From a virus: a stretch of 64,000 nt of DNA. Shown here piece by piece: positions 36,272 to 44,758 of the stretch; position 1 is the first letter of the stretch, and every line of letters begins with the position of its first letter. The position numbers were made by a program, and so were the translations under genes. Below the pieces are notes generated by a model that did no database searches, was not told the origin of the DNA, and was given only the letters and a program-made list of their open reading frames with translations. Location: the IMG/VR virus record IMGVR_UViG_3300025647_000020, positions 1 through 64,000 of that record; one strand, given 5' to 3'.

Positions 36272-37086
36272 TAAAAAAAATATATCATAGTGCTGATTGG
36301 CAATATTGTGTCAGTCGTACTGAAAATTTTGACAATGCAGCTTCTCAATATTTTAAATTAATAGTAGAAGATATAAAAAAATATGGTTTAGATAATAAAG
36401 AAGTTTTACAAGTCATTGCAGGTGATATTTTTCATAATAAAATGAAATCTTCTGTACAAGATTTTCTAGCAATAAAAGATTTTCTACGAAAATGTGGTGA
36501 AATATCAGAGGTTATTGTAACGGTGGGGAATCATGATTATGACATGAAAAATAAACAAAGAGGTGATATGTTGTCATTAGTTTTTAATAATTTTTTGATA
36601 CCAAATGTCAATTATTATTTAAACAGTGAGATTATAGAGTATGAAAATTTAAGATTTTTTATTATATCTAACTATGATGACAATAAGTTTCCAGATAATT
36701 ACTCTACAGATATAGAGAAGAAAGATAAATTTAACATCGGTATATATCATGATACGCTAGTAGAGGCATCTAATTATGGTGACGCTGGTAGTTCAAAGTT
36801 TTTTAAGAACTCTCTATCATTAAAGAAATTTAATGGCTTAGATGCGCTTATAATGGGTGATATACACAAAAGACAAATATTATTATTATCTAATGGTGCA
36901 AAAGCGGTGTATAGTGGATCACCATATCAGCACCATTATGGTGAGAGTATAAATAATCATGGCTTAGTTGTTTGGGATATAGATAACGAAATTACCCCTC
37001 ACTTTATAGACATCGAACCAAGACAACGATTTATAAAAGCAAATTTCATAAATAATAAACTAAAAGTTTTAAATGAAGAAATTTAA
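36268..37086 (+). CDS. SbcD/gp47-like recombination endonuclease subunit
   Basis: 272 residues. Calcineurin-like metallophosphatase motifs are in order: HSADWQY (D-x-H-like first motif, here SADW), AGDIFHN (GD-x-x), VGNHDYD (GNHD), then YHDT (H), then MGDIHKRQ (GD-x-H) at about residue 198. The pair with the next gene, and the 14-base overlap, are those of T4 gp47-gp46 and SbcD-SbcC, which trim DNA ends for recombination-dependent replication. The first motif is S-A-D-W rather than D-x-H; the other metal ligands are present. Likely co-expressed with the ATPase subunit. Located in the replication block. Confidence 0.8.
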   Translation: MIKKIYHSADWQYCVSRTENFDNAASQYFKLIVEDIKKYGLDNKEVLQVIAGDIFHNKMKSSVQDFLAIKDFLRKCGEISEVIVTVGNHDYDMKNKQRGDMLSLVFNNFLIPNVNYYLNSEIIEYENLRFFIISNYDDNKFPDNYSTDIEKKDKFNIGIYHDTLVEASNYGDAGSSKFFKNSLSLKKFNGLDALIMGDIHKRQILLLSNGAKAVYSGSPYQHHYGESINNHGLVVWDIDNEITPHFIDIEPRQRFIKANFINNKLKVLNEEI

Positions 37087-39625
37087 TAAAGAAGACCGTT
37101 TTAAATTATATGTTAATGGTACGTTAACAAAAAATGAGTTAAATATACAATTACACGAGTCGGCTAAAATTCTAGGTGTCCCTATTGAAAACATCCAAAT
37201 TTTTTCTACTGGCAATGAAATGGAAATTATAAGTGAAGTTATAGAAGATAAACTTTCTAGTGTAACGGGCTTACATAATTTATATGAAGAGTGGTTAAAT
37301 AAATGTACTGATGTAGAAAAAGAAGAATTTTATAAAATTGACCAAAAAGTAAATATTAAATTTGAAGAAAAAACAAATAAGTCAAATTATAAAATTTTAT
37401 ATGTAAGGGGTAAAAATATAAGATCATTTGGTGAGTTTCAATTTAATTTCTTTGAATACAGTGATTTATTATTAATTAATTCTACTCCGCAAAACTATGG
37501 AGGTAAAACTAATTTTTTCAAGTTATTTGATATACTTTTATGGGGTAAATGTCGAAAAACAGATGAATGGGCAAAATTAGATGAAACAGTTAATATTTTT
37601 GCTAATAAAAATGACACATATTTTATTGAAGGTATTGTTGAGGTATGTGACAAAAGTTATTTTTTAAGAAGAGACTATTTTGTTAATAAGGCGGGAACAG
37701 TATCTCATAAATTTAAATTGTATCTCATAACGGATGAAAAAACAGCTAATTCTTTTATTGAAATAGAAAATGATAATGTTTATTTTCATAACAAAGATAA
37801 TCATAATCGCTCTATGGATGGACATTGGGCAATTAATCTCACTGAGGAAACTGCCCATGAATCACTTAAAGTTTATCAGAGGGAAATAGGAGATATAGAG
37901 GAAAATTTAAAAATTTCACATTTTAATGCTGAAAACATCTATGAATTATTAATGACAAAACCATCTGAAAGAACTAGAAATTTCTTTAACTTGTTTGGTG
38001 GTGATTTTTTCACTAAGAAAAAGGAAGAAGCAAAAGTTTTACATAAGTCATTTCTCACTAATTCTAAAATTAAAACATATGATCCATCAGTTATTTTACA
38101 ATCTATTGATGATTTAGGTATAGAAATGGTAGAGTTAAATAGTAATTTAGATTTAATATTAATTGAAAAAGAGCGAGTTGAACAAACAATTAATCAACTT
38201 AATATTAATACCGAAACTTTAAAAGAAAGTTTAAAAAAAATACCTCAAAGCCCGACTGATATTTTTTATTTAAAGTCTGAACTTGAAAGCTTAGAAAAAA
38301 TAAAAGTAAATTATGCAGGAAAAATTAAAGAATGTACATATGATTTAAGTTTTGAAGAAAAAATTAGCACTATAAAAACTCAGCTTTCAGAGTTAAACCA
38401 TAAATATAATGAGGAACTTATTGAATTGAGGGTAAAAATCATAGAAGTGGAAGGAACAGGTTTATCCAACTATAAAGCCTATGTCGATTTACACGATACA
38501 TATAAAACAAAATCTTCATTAATAGAAAATTTTATTAAAGAGAAGGAGGTTATTTTAAAAGAATTAGATAATATAGGAACAAATTTAATTTGTGGGAAAT
38601 GTGGTCAACCTGTAAAAAATAGGAACGAAGAAAAAAATACATTAAATAAAAGATTGCAGGAAATAATAGAGGAACTAGAATCATGTGATACAAACCCCCT
38701 ATTAAATAAACTTAAAATTCTTGAGAGTAATTTCAACGCAAGAAAAAATAATGCATTAATTCAATATAAAAAAAATGAGAGTGAAAACAAATCATTACAT
38801 GATATAAATAAAAAAGAATTAGAGCAAGAAATTATTTCACTAGAATCGCAAAAAGAAATCTTTCAATTTAATGAAACAATAATTGCACAAATTGAAACTG
38901 TTGATTTAAAAATTTCTAATGTAACCGAGAAAATTGTTTTATTTAATACTCATATAGCTGATATAAAACATAATGAAAATGTTCAAGCACAAATTAGCTT
39001 ATTAAAAGAAAAAGAATCTTTGGAAAAATCTAATTTAGTTCTTATAACAAGAAATTATGATGTATTAAAAAGTACTCAACAAATTAAAAGAGATCAAATT
39101 GCTCACCAAAAAGCAATATTAGAACAAATAAAAGGTGATATTATAATTGATAAGGCATTTAAATTATATGTCGAGGCACATGATAAAGATGGAATCATAA
39201 ATAATTTAATGCTTAACTATATAGGTGTTATTAATGAAGAGTTAGATGTGATCATGGGTGATTTACCATTTAAATGTTATGTGGTACTTGAGAAGGGCAT
39301 AATAGATTATATTATAGAAAATAATGAAACTAAATATAATTTAAAAAATGGGTCTGGTATGGAAAAATGTGCATCTATGTTAGCATTAAATTTAGTTCAA
39401 ATTAATTTTTCTAAAATAAATATACCTAATTACATAAGAATTGACGAAATTTTTGGGCCAATTGGAGGAGAAAATATCGAAATTATCTTAAAAATCTTAG
39501 AGAGATATAAATCAGTTTTTGAAAAATGTTTTATAATTTCACATCGTGAAGATATAAAAGATGCTTTTTTAAATGCCGAAGTTTTAACTATTAAAAAAGA
39601 AGGAAAAATAAGTAAATTATGTTAG
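37073..39625 (+). CDS. SbcC/gp46-like recombination ATPase subunit
   Basis: 850 residues, about 1.5 times T4 gp46. The N-terminal 120 residues precede the ATPase (TNKSNYKILYVRGKNIRSFG EFQFNFFEYSDLLLINSTPQ). The P-loop reads NSTPQNYGGKTNFF; the usual first Gly of the loop is replaced (Pro). Long coiled-coil arms follow, interrupted by LICGKCGQPV, a Cys-x-x-Cys zinc hook (about residue 507). The C-terminal half has the ABC signature SGME (GSGMEKCASMLALN) and Walker B YIRIDEIFGPI. It overlaps the gp47-like gene by 14 bases and the sigma-like gene by 7. A nuclease-coupled DNA-end-processing role is likely. Confidence 0.8.
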   Translation: MKKFNKEDRFKLYVNGTLTKNELNIQLHESAKILGVPIENIQIFSTGNEMEIISEVIEDKLSSVTGLHNLYEEWLNKCTDVEKEEFYKIDQKVNIKFEEKTNKSNYKILYVRGKNIRSFGEFQFNFFEYSDLLLINSTPQNYGGKTNFFKLFDILLWGKCRKTDEWAKLDETVNIFANKNDTYFIEGIVEVCDKSYFLRRDYFVNKAGTVSHKFKLYLITDEKTANSFIEIENDNVYFHNKDNHNRSMDGHWAINLTEETAHESLKVYQREIGDIEENLKISHFNAENIYELLMTKPSERTRNFFNLFGGDFFTKKKEEAKVLHKSFLTNSKIKTYDPSVILQSIDDLGIEMVELNSNLDLILIEKERVEQTINQLNINTETLKESLKKIPQSPTDIFYLKSELESLEKIKVNYAGKIKECTYDLSFEEKISTIKTQLSELNHKYNEELIELRVKIIEVEGTGLSNYKAYVDLHDTYKTKSSLIENFIKEKEVILKELDNIGTNLICGKCGQPVKNRNEEKNTLNKRLQEIIEELESCDTNPLLNKLKILESNFNARKNNALIQYKKNESENKSLHDINKKELEQEIISLESQKEIFQFNETIIAQIETVDLKISNVTEKIVLFNTHIADIKHNENVQAQISLLKEKESLEKSNLVLITRNYDVLKSTQQIKRDQIAHQKAILEQIKGDIIIDKAFKLYVEAHDKDGIINNLMLNYIGVINEELDVIMGDLPFKCYVVLEKGIIDYIIENNETKYNLKNGSGMEKCASMLALNLVQINFSKINIPNYIRIDEIFGPIGGENIEIILKILERYKSVFEKCFIISHREDIKDAFLNAEVLTIKKEGKISKLC

Positions 39626-40689
39626 AGGAAAACAGATTTTTATATGACCACGTAGGGCAGTATTACAAACCTATGAAATTATCAGAGCAAATGGATCACT
39701 TAATCATGTATTTAAATACTAAAAATTTAAAATATAGAAATGATCTGGTTTTTGCAAATTATAAATTAATAAAAAAATGTGTAATTAATATTTCACGTAA
39801 CTGGAATTTAAAAGATGATCAACAACATGACATGTTTTTTTATGCTGTTGAGAGCGCATTAAAATCGTTAGACAGGTACACTATTGGAAGAGGCACTACA
39901 ACTGTTCCTAGTTGGATAAATACTTGCGTAATGAATGATCTTTATGCCTTATTAAAAAGAAGTTATACCGAAAGAGGTAATTTAAATATAATTGATGTAA
40001 GCCCTTCCTATAAGGATAACATAATTAATGATAGGAAAATTTATAATCAAGTCATAAAAACAAATGAAGTCCCCATAAAAAATATAAAATACAATGTGGG
40101 AGGAGAAGAGCTTGTTTATAGGGGTACTAATGACATATCTTTTTTTTCTATTGATGAGTTAGAACATTTTGATTTATGTGATAATACGGACGTAGAAACA
40201 GAATTGAATAATGAATTATTAGAAATTATAAAAGACATTCTTTCTAAGCGCGAATTTTTAATTTTTAAAAATATAGCTTTAGGTATACGTACAAAAAAAG
40301 ATATTATATATGAAATTCCACCTTTGAACAGTCAAGAACTTGAAAAACTTGAAAACCGAGGAAAAAACGAGATTATTATAAATAATAAATTAATAGAAGT
40401 AATATGGAGTAAGTTTTACAAGGGAGAAAAAGAATCTGTTAAAAATGGTACATATGTATTTTCTTCCTCAGAACTCACAGAAGTTATTTATAATGGGAAA
40501 GATGTAAAACCAAGATTTATTAATTCTAAATATTTATATAATATAAAACTTGATAATGAAGGTTATTCAATAAGTGGAATGAGTGCAGGAATTATATATA
40601 ATGAAGCATTGACAAAACTTCGAAATTTTTTAATTAAAAATAAAATAAAAAATATAACAGATTATGCAGACAAATTTACAAAAGTATAG
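39619..40689 (+). CDS. Sigma-like late transcription factor (gp55-like)
   Basis: 356 residues. Residues about 50-120 read RNDLVFANYKLIKKCVINIS R, then DDQQHDMFFYAVESALKSLD RYT, then WINTCVMNDLYALLKRSY, the order of sigma-70 region 2 (helices 2.1-2.4, with the DLVxA----KLI---A opening). In T4, gp55 (late sigma) lies near genes 46 and 47, and here the gene overlaps the gp46-like gene by 7 bases. The rest is longer than gp55 (185 residues) and unassigned, with a C-terminal helical region that could be a promoter-recognition part. It is a good candidate for recognising CTATTTATA. Confidence 0.65.
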   Translation: MLEENRFLYDHVGQYYKPMKLSEQMDHLIMYLNTKNLKYRNDLVFANYKLIKKCVINISRNWNLKDDQQHDMFFYAVESALKSLDRYTIGRGTTTVPSWINTCVMNDLYALLKRSYTERGNLNIIDVSPSYKDNIINDRKIYNQVIKTNEVPIKNIKYNVGGEELVYRGTNDISFFSIDELEHFDLCDNTDVETELNNELLEIIKDILSKREFLIFKNIALGIRTKKDIIYEIPPLNSQELEKLENRGKNEIIINNKLIEVIWSKFYKGEKESVKNGTYVFSSSELTEVIYNGKDVKPRFINSKYLYNIKLDNEGYSISGMSAGIIYNEALTKLRNFLIKNKIKNITDYADKFTKV

Positions 40690-40939
40690 TTCATATATTA
40701 TGATTGGGCTTGCTTTACTATTACTTTTGGTATTATCTAATAAATGTAGTTTAAAAACACAGCTCATGTTAGAAAAAAAATCTAGAGAAGCTGATAAAAA
40801 AGAATTCATGTTAAAATTATCTAATATTGATTCTCTTTTCTTAAATGAAAAAAAAGAAATTCTTTTACTAGAAAAGGAATTTGATAATCCAAATACAACT
40901 CTAGAAGAATTAAAAAAAAGGTTAAATGAAAATAACTAG
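40664..40939 (+). CDS. Single-span membrane protein with coiled coil
   Basis: 91 residues. A hydrophobic span at about residues 12-27 (YIMIGLALLLLLVLSN) is followed by a charged helix (LKTQLMLEKKSREADKKEFM), Glu/Lys-rich to the end. This is the layout of an inner-membrane spanin or similar lysis-related protein, but no outer-membrane partner was seen, so function is open. The start overlaps the sigma-like gene by 26 bases; a shorter start at 40700 (MIGLALLLLLV) is possible. It overlaps the next gene by 14 bases. Confidence 0.5.
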   Translation: MQTNLQKYSSYIMIGLALLLLLVLSNKCSLKTQLMLEKKSREADKKEFMLKLSNIDSLFLNEKKEILLLEKEFDNPNTTLEELKKRLNENN

Positions 40940-41732
40940 AGGCACATTAATTGCAGTAACAGTTGCTTGTTTAGTTCTATTTTATTTGGGATTAGGTATT
41001 ACAAGTGTTTTTCACAGTATTTATTTTTGGCATATTTTTAATGAACAGTTTTATGCTTATTTACTAGCCATAGGTGTTTTTTTAGGAATTGCATCGGTAT
41101 TGCTACTAACGTTCTTGAAAATAGGTACTAATTTTACCAAAGCAATGATCTTCTTTCCCACCTTATTTGCAGAAATATGTGGGAATGTTTTTTATCAATA
41201 TATAAAAATTGATATTGCTTCTTTAGATTATCAGGCATATTTAGAACTTATGACTCCATTACTTAACTTTTTTAAAATAATGGAAGATGCTGAATTTAGC
41301 TCTTATTTAAAAAGTATGACAGCAGTTATATTTGGATTATGGATACCGATTGTTCACTTAGGAGTATTTTGGGGTCTTATGAGCATAATTAAAGAAGTAG
41401 ACGTTTTTAATGAAAGTGAACAATCTGATGTAGATGTTAATTCTAATCAAGACGAGATTATTAAAAATGATGAACCTATTGTAGAAGATAAAACCATATC
41501 TTTAGATGAAGTGATTATTGAAAATCAAAAAGTTATTATCCCACTTGAAGAAAAAGAAGAGGAGATTCTAATATCTGATAATAAAGCTGATTTAACAAAA
41601 GAAGTTTTATTACCTATACTATCCGAAGATTTGTCTAATACTGAAATTAGCGATGTGACATATGAAAACAAGATAATATTAAAAGATACAGATAGTTCTG
41701 TTAAAAAAGGAAAAAGAACTATTAGAGAATAA
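40926..41732 (+). CDS. Multi-span membrane protein with acidic tail
   Basis: 268 residues. Hydrophobic spans at about 6-26, 44-65, 72-90 and 137-158 (for example GTLIAVTVACLVLFYLGLGI and YAYLLAIGVFLGIASVLLLT), followed by a long Glu/Asp/Lys-rich tail (about 165-268; VDVNSNQDEIIKNDEPIVED). It lies at the end of the replication block, behind the coiled-coil membrane protein. Neither a holin nor a transporter family is recognised. It is followed by a late promoter motif and the structured RNA candidate. Confidence 0.5.
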   Translation: MKITRGTLIAVTVACLVLFYLGLGITSVFHSIYFWHIFNEQFYAYLLAIGVFLGIASVLLLTFLKIGTNFTKAMIFFPTLFAEICGNVFYQYIKIDIASLDYQAYLELMTPLLNFFKIMEDAEFSSYLKSMTAVIFGLWIPIVHLGVFWGLMSIIKEVDVFNESEQSDVDVNSNQDEIIKNDEPIVEDKTISLDEVIIENQKVIIPLEEKEEEILISDNKADLTKEVLLPILSEDLSNTEISDVTYENKIILKDTDSSVKKGKRTIRE

Positions 41733-41744
41733 AATATTAATTTT

Positions 41745-41754
41745 ACTATTTATA
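41745..41754 (+). promoter_or_regulatory. Putative phage late promoter before the structured RNA
   Basis: TTACTATTTATAGATAATG lies with its last base 6 bases upstream of the closing stem of the RNA candidate (41761). If the spacing is as in T4 late promoters, transcription begins at about 41761. Confidence 0.6.
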
Positions 41755-41760
41755 GATAAT

Positions 41761-41847
41761 GCAAGAACAATTTCTGTTTTTTATACTTATCATTTGTGCA
41801 GACGGGAAAATTGGCTATAGGTAAAAAAATGGGTTGTTCTTGCTTTT
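41761..41847 (+). ncRNA. Candidate structured RNA of about 87 nt
   Basis: GCAAGAACAA (41761-41770) is perfectly complementary to TTGTTCTTGC (41834-41843), 63 bases apart. Inside it a second helix forms between CTGTTTTTT (41774-41782) and AAAAAATGG (41824-41832), with a 3/1 internal loop. The 3' arm is followed by TTTT (41844-41847), an intrinsic-terminator-like end. A late promoter motif ends 6 bases upstream, so the 5' end of the RNA would be the 5' end of the stem. The region also contains short frames (41759-41824, 21 codons, MQEQFLFFILIICADGKIGY R; then MGCSCF), so a leader-peptide/attenuator is an alternative to a free RNA. It precedes the 41861 gene by 13 bases. Confidence 0.5.
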
Positions 41848-41860
41848 AACATAAAAATAT

Positions 41861-42205
41861 ATGACGTTTTTCATATCTGAAGAGGTATTAACATTACCTA
41901 ATGATAATGATTTTTTAAATGATGCTAAAACAAATATTATTGAGTTAGCAGGTTCTTTGTCAGTAAGCTTTGACGATATTACTTACGATTATGAAAATAA
42001 TATGTTTCAATGGTCAGGTTCGTTTGGTGATAAAATTAAGTGGTTATTTACTATGGGAAAAGGCAACAGTGGGTTTTATTTAGAAAATGCTTCCATGTTA
42101 AGATTAGAACCTACTGTATTACAAGCTTTATTAAAACTACAAGGATATTTTAATGTTGGATTCACTAAAGCTGTAAATGAAAAACTAGCAAAAAAAGATT
42201 TTTAA
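41861..42205 (+). CDS. Hypothetical protein, 114 aa
   Basis: No family recognised. A small soluble alpha/beta protein (MTFFISEEVLTLPNDNDFLN at the N-terminus) with a central beta-rich part (NMFQWSGSFGDKIKWLFTMG). It follows the structured RNA candidate, which may act as its 5' leader, and precedes the 252-aa gene. Late expression is likely if the RNA is its leader. Confidence 0.5.
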   Translation: MTFFISEEVLTLPNDNDFLNDAKTNIIELAGSLSVSFDDITYDYENNMFQWSGSFGDKIKWLFTMGKGNSGFYLENASMLRLEPTVLQALLKLQGYFNVGFTKAVNEKLAKKDF

Positions 42206-42215
42206 TAAAAAACAT

Positions 42216-42974
42216 ATGAATAATAATAACACAAGCCCAGAAATATTGGAAATTAAGGCAGAGATGTCTGAAAATGATTCAGGTGCTTATGAAACTCCAT
42301 TGGTACTAGAAGATGACTATATAGAATTGACCACAGAGCAATTTGAAAAAATGGTGATCGAGAAATTAATGGAATCACAAGTCTATTCAGTTGCTGCTGA
42401 TTTAACAAATAAATACATAAAGTCTAGTAAAACTAAGGCTAAAAAACCAGCTAAAAGTGGTTATTTCTTTCCTAAGTCAGATAGCAGTAATCCTCACAAT
42501 ACTGAGGATATGGAAGTTGAAAGAGGGAATAATGGTCTTGATTCTATGGAATCCGCAGTTGATGGTGATGCCATAGGAGAATCAAAAAAAGAACAGATAT
42601 TGGCCACTGATAAAGAAACTGGTAATTCAGTGGAAGGGGTTGGAAAAGAATTGGTTAAAGACAATGATAACCGAGCAAAAGAAACTTCAAAAGATGATGT
42701 TACACAAGTTGGAGACAACCCAATTAAACTTTCTGAAAACATAAAAAAATATGTTTTAAAAGATAAGAGCTATTTAAATGAAGAATCTTTAGAGCGTATT
42801 TTAGAAAAATATCAATCTAAAATGAAGGGGAGTGTGTTTATCATCCAAGATGGGCATGATAATGTCTACAAGATAGACTGGTCGCAAAATAAAGCTGAAA
42901 TACTTGAAAAACACGATATAAATCATTACGCCAAACAAATAGCGTTACAAGAAAGATTATTTAAATTATTTTAA
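42216..42974 (+). CDS. Hypothetical acidic protein, 252 aa
   Basis: No family recognised. The middle is low-complexity and highly charged (Lys/Glu/Asp/Ser rich, from about residue 70 to 170, including KSSKTKAKKPAKSG and a run of acidic residues). The N-terminal 60 residues and C-terminal 70 residues (KGSVFIIQDGHDNVYKIDWS) are better ordered. Highly charged linkers of this type occur in scaffolding or tail-assembly proteins, but no assignment is made. Ten bases after the 41861 gene and one base before the next gene. Confidence 0.5.
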   Translation: MNNNNTSPEILEIKAEMSENDSGAYETPLVLEDDYIELTTEQFEKMVIEKLMESQVYSVAADLTNKYIKSSKTKAKKPAKSGYFFPKSDSSNPHNTEDMEVERGNNGLDSMESAVDGDAIGESKKEQILATDKETGNSVEGVGKELVKDNDNRAKETSKDDVTQVGDNPIKLSENIKKYVLKDKSYLNEESLERILEKYQSKMKGSVFIIQDGHDNVYKIDWSQNKAEILEKHDINHYAKQIALQERLFKLF

Positions 42975-42975
42975 C

Positions 42976-43245
42976 ATGGATGTATATAATGTCAGGTCAT
43001 ACAATGGAGGTTTAATTTTACAAATTTTTAATGAAAATGGTACTTTTTATTATTTTGATGCTACTCGTAAGGAAATCATAAGCAGTAATAGTCCTTCTAT
43101 TAGAAATTTAGTTTTAGATGATCTAATAATAGATTGTGCATCTATATGTCTTACTTTTGAGATTGATTGTGTAGATGGAGCATTATTAACAAATGCTGCC
43201 TTTTGCTTGGTTACAAATGGGGGTGATCCAATAGTAGGAAATTAA
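42976..43245 (+). CDS. Hypothetical protein, 89 aa
   Basis: No family recognised. A compact beta-rich protein with several Cys (CASICLTFEIDCVDG, then NAAFCLVTNGGD), starting MDVYNVRSYNGGLILQIFNE. It starts 1 base after the previous stop, so it belongs to the same transcript. Its end overlaps the convergent gene at 43242 by 4 bases (TTAA), with no clear terminator hairpin between them. Confidence 0.5.
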   Translation: MDVYNVRSYNGGLILQIFNENGTFYYFDATRKEIISSNSPSIRNLVLDDLIIDCASICLTFEIDCVDGALLTNAAFCLVTNGGDPIVGN

Positions 43246-43607
43246 GATTTTTTTTCATCGTTGTTAATGGCAGAGAGTTCATTTAAAAGAACCGCTGCCA
43301 TTTCATTTTTCCAATTATCTGATTTGTAATAAATCATTTGCTGTAAACTGTTTATGAATAAAGATACTGCTCCCGATAAGCTACCACTAGCTATATAGGA
43401 TAATAATGTATATTGAAATTCAATATTATGAATAGGTGTTCCAGTGAAATGCAGAAAAATTCCTACCCAAAAACCAGTACATAGTGGACAAATAAATAAT
43501 AACCCAAAAAAATTAGGTGATATTTTTTTAAAAAAATCTCTGAATCCTTGAAAAATAGAGCTATTTGTTATTATGATAGTAATAGCATAACAAATTAATA
43601 ATATCAT
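43242..43607 (-). CDS. Small membrane protein with CPLC motif
   Basis: 121 residues with a hydrophobic N-terminus (MILLICYAITIIITNSSIF) and a second hydrophobic region at about 34-60 containing CPLCTGFWVGIF (a C-x-x-C-x-G-x-W-x-G motif recalling the DUF1360 family of small membrane proteins; that identification is tentative). A third span is likely at about 70-90. It overlaps the 43604 gene by 4 bases (ATGA), so it is translated from the same minus transcript. Function unknown. Confidence 0.5.
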   Translation of the reverse strand: MILLICYAITIIITNSSIFQGFRDFFKKISPNFFGLLFICPLCTGFWVGIFLHFTGTPIHNIEFQYTLLSYIASGSLSGAVSLFINSLQQMIYYKSDNWKNEMAAVLLNELSAINNDEKKS

Positions 43608-43855
43608 TGTACTAAATTTATTGCACCTTGAAATCTTGTTTCTCCTATAATAATAGTAACTTCCTCTGAATTTTTATCAATAATGTGATAATTTTCTTTT
43701 AAAAGTTTCATTTCATTCATAAGAAAATTTATTTTTTCTTCTAGTGTATTTGGCTCATCAAAAGTTTTTTTGTTTTTATCCATGTACTCAAAAAGACTTT
43801 CATTTTTTGTTGAAACTCTTTCTAAAAGTTTACTGGTATCATGATTTGGTTGCAT
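43604..43855 (-). CDS. Hypothetical coiled-coil protein, 83 aa
   Basis: No family recognised. Mostly helical and charged (LEEKINFLMNEMKLLKENYH), with a beta-type C-terminal end (EVTIIIGETRFQGAINLVQ). Part of the four-gene minus operon 44695 to 43242, overlapping both neighbours (17 and 4 bases). Confidence 0.5.
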   Translation of the reverse strand: MQPNHDTSKLLERVSTKNESLFEYMDKNKKTFDEPNTLEEKINFLMNEMKLLKENYHIIDKNSEEVTIIIGETRFQGAINLVQ

Positions 43856-44129
43856 CTAAATGTATTTTAATTTGTTCTTTAACTATTTTCGTTATTAATA
43901 TTTCTAACGCATTAACATTAAATATTTCGCTTTTATTATTATAAGTAGATGAGTCAGTCTTTTTTTTATTTAACCTATCCTCTATATTTTGAGTATGGGT
44001 CATTATTCTATTTAAAAAAACATTTCTTTCATCGGTTGTTAAAGGCTCTACTATTTCATCACCAACTGCTAAAACAGCATATTCAGGTGGTATAACGGGA
44101 GTAGCTTCTTTTTTAAAAGCTTTTTTCAT
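43839..44129 (-). CDS. Hypothetical protein, 96 aa
   Basis: No family recognised. Helical and charged, with a basic N-terminus (MKKAFKKEATPVIPPEYAVL). The helical part (LTTDERNVFLNRIMTHTQNI) is followed by a charged C-terminus. It overlaps the 44126 gene by 4 bases (ATGA) and the 43604 gene by 17 bases. Confidence 0.5.
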   Translation of the reverse strand: MKKAFKKEATPVIPPEYAVLAVGDEIVEPLTTDERNVFLNRIMTHTQNIEDRLNKKKTDSSTYNNKSEIFNVNALEILITKIVKEQIKIHLDATKS

Positions 44130-44695
44130 AATATATATGGTTTATAAAGAGTTTCATATTTTATGTCAAATTTTTTAATGATATTTTCATTATATAAACT
44201 TCTCATTCTTTTATTTAAAATACCTAAATAAATATTTTTTTTACTAAGTAATATATTCTGAGCAAAAAATGAAGCCTCTCTTTTATTTGTACAAACTATA
44301 AGATAATTTTTCTTATCCTCTGCTTCAAATATAATCTTATTAAGAAAAATATAAAAGACATAACCCTCTAATGAAGAAACTTCGTTATATCTTACATATG
44401 CTTTTTCTGGATATGAATAAAATAATCTCTCTTCATATATGTTTTTAATTTCTAAAACTTTATAGCCATTACTTGTTGTATATCCTAACCCTTTAGTATA
44501 CGGGTTATTAGTTATTAACAGTAATTGATGTTTTATTGCTTTTCCATTCTTATAGGTTTTATAAAATTCTATATTTTTATTTTCTTTTAAAATTTTATCA
44601 TATTTGTTTTTTATAATTACATATTTTTTATTTAATGCAATTGTAGTTTTTTCTACGCTATTCTCTATTTTAATAATTTTATAAAAATATTTCAT
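44126..44695 (-). CDS. Hypothetical protein, 189 aa
   Basis: No family recognised. A Lys/Tyr/Asn-rich soluble protein with no signal or membrane span (MKYFYKIIKIENSVEKTTIA at the N-terminus). First gene of the minus operon 44695 to 43242, divergent from the 44759 gene. The 63-bp gap between them carries the host-type promoter of the plus gene; on the minus strand only a weak TATATTTT-like element is seen. Function unknown. Confidence 0.5.
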   Translation of the reverse strand: MKYFYKIIKIENSVEKTTIALNKKYVIIKNKYDKILKENKNIEFYKTYKNGKAIKHQLLLITNNPYTKGLGYTTSNGYKVLEIKNIYEERLFYSYPEKAYVRYNEVSSLEGYVFYIFLNKIIFEAEDKKNYLIVCTNKREASFFAQNILLSKKNIYLGILNKRMRSLYNENIIKKFDIKYETLYKPYIL

Positions 44696-44702
44696 AAATA
44701 AA

Positions 44703-44734
44703 TTTGGTTATCTGGATAAAATATATTATCTTTG
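44703..44734 (+). promoter_or_regulatory. Host-type (Bacteroidota sigma) promoter
   Basis: TTTGG (44703-44707; TTG 44704-44706) and TATCTTTG (44727-44734) with a 20-base spacer: both the -33 and the -7 element match the Bacteroidota consensus. It drives the gene at 44759. The same TATCTTTG occurs before the 10148 and 51339 genes. Confidence 0.75.
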
Positions 44735-44758
44735 CACTAAATAATAAATAAATATTTT

